From: Methanomicrobiales archaeon
GTDB taxonomy: Archaea; Halobacteriota; Methanomicrobia; Methanomicrobiales; JACTUA01
Reading direction: 5' to 3'
Assembly (NCBI GenBank): GCA_028678715.1
Contig: JAJRCY010000083.1
Coordinates: 1 to 5,073, forward strand
Length of the DNA stretch: 5,073 nt
Shown: positions 4,858 through 5,073 of the stretch, piece by piece
Layout of the letters: each line of letters starts with the position of its first letter
Position numbering within the stretch: the first letter of the stretch is position 1
Position numbers and translations under genes: made by a program
Notes under the pieces: generated by a model
The model's input: only the letters and a program-made list of their open reading frames with translations
What the model was told of the DNA's origin: nothing
Database searches by the model: none

Positions 4858-4940
4858 TGCGTGCCCCGGGTGCGGAACCGGCAGAGATCCGTGCCCTCCA
4901 GTGGAAACAAAGGGGTAGACGCGGGTTTTTTCCAGACAGA

Positions 4941-4948
4941 TATATAAA
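4941..4948. promoter_or_regulatory. Near-symmetric TATA-like box at the right edge
   Basis: The plus strand reads TATATAAA; the minus strand reads TTTATATA, which equals the common archaeal TATA consensus. Leftward transcription would start near 4920 and run into the structured stretch at 4775-4857. Rightward transcription would start near 4970-4975, where an ATG at 4975 opens a frame with no stop before the window ends (33 codons, opening MGDFLRFFRR). T-runs of six on the plus strand at 4926-4931, 4983-4988 and 4992-4997 make this the most AT-rich patch of the window. Direction is undecided. Confidence 0.4.
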
Positions 4949-5073
4949 CATGTCGGTAATCCGATACCAGCTGAATGGGTGATTTTTTACGTTTTTTCCG
5001 GAGAATCTCCCTTCTCAGCAGTTCTCGCCCGGTACCATGCCCGGAGCGGGCCGGCCCCGGTACCCGCATCCGC

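Noticed and set aside
3599..4918. 439-codon plus-strand frame opposite DUF362
   Set aside because: It is an antisense shadow rich in Gly, His and Pro with no recognisable domain, while the minus strand carries two intact ferredoxin motifs.
5028..5064. Two copies of CCCGGTACC at 5028 and 5056
   Set aside because: Short GC-rich words around a palindromic core are expected by chance here, and nothing else supports a repeat element.
4578..5069. 163-codon minus-strand frame at the right edge
   Set aside because: It runs through both predicted TATA boxes and overlaps the DUF362 gene in another frame, with no recognisable domain.
4987..5073. Minus-strand frame open from the right edge, ending in TAA at 4989-4987 (28 codons), possibly a gene tail
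   Set aside because: Another minus-strand frame is also open over this stretch and 28 codons is not significant in GC-rich DNA, so no gene end can be asserted.

Overview
The window is about 60% G+C by eye and carries archaeal rather than bacterial signals. These include TATA-like boxes about 25-30 bp ahead of start codons, one apparently leaderless gene, AGGTG/GGAGG ribosome sites, an iron-sulfur flavoprotein, and a DUF362 polyferredoxin-like protein. The best inference is a methanogen of the order Methanomicrobiales (Methanoculleus or Methanofollis type). That assignment rests on gene content and style; no marker gene is present.

Layout. Positions 1-285 are non-coding: a G-rich then C-rich structured stretch, followed by a TATA-like box at 254-263. 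A plus-strand thioredoxin with a charged N-terminal extension follows (286-717). The other recognisable genes are all on the minus strand. Reading right to left they are: a DUF362 protein with two 4Fe-4S motifs (4663-3539), an iron-sulfur flavoprotein (3545-2979), a 193-bp regulatory leader, a 37-residue membrane protein (2785-2672), a sodium:solute symporter (2670-1114), a hairpin/T-run terminator (1112-1072), and a pterin-4a-carbinolamine dehydratase-like protein (1052-714). The dehydratase and thioredoxin genes converge and share their stop-codon bases. Positions 4664-5073 hold the DUF362 promoter, a GC-rich structured stretch and an AT-rich promoter-like patch, with no gene I can defend.

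How the genes work together. DUF362 and the flavoprotein overlap by 7 nt and probably form a translationally coupled redox pair of unknown physiological role. The 37-residue protein and the symporter are one nucleotide apart and probably make a two-component sodium-driven uptake system of unknown substrate. Thioredoxin, the flavoprotein and DUF362 all fit electron transfer or thiol/oxidative protection in an anaerobe.

The least expected part is the leader of the symporter operon. A palindromic TATA-like box is followed by a 23-codon mini-ORF ending in Phe-rich codons. Its stop codon abuts two overlapping, competing stems. This resembles the layout of bacterial amino-acid attenuators, but Phe enrichment is also what a pyrimidine-rich tract would give by chance, so it is a lead and not a result.
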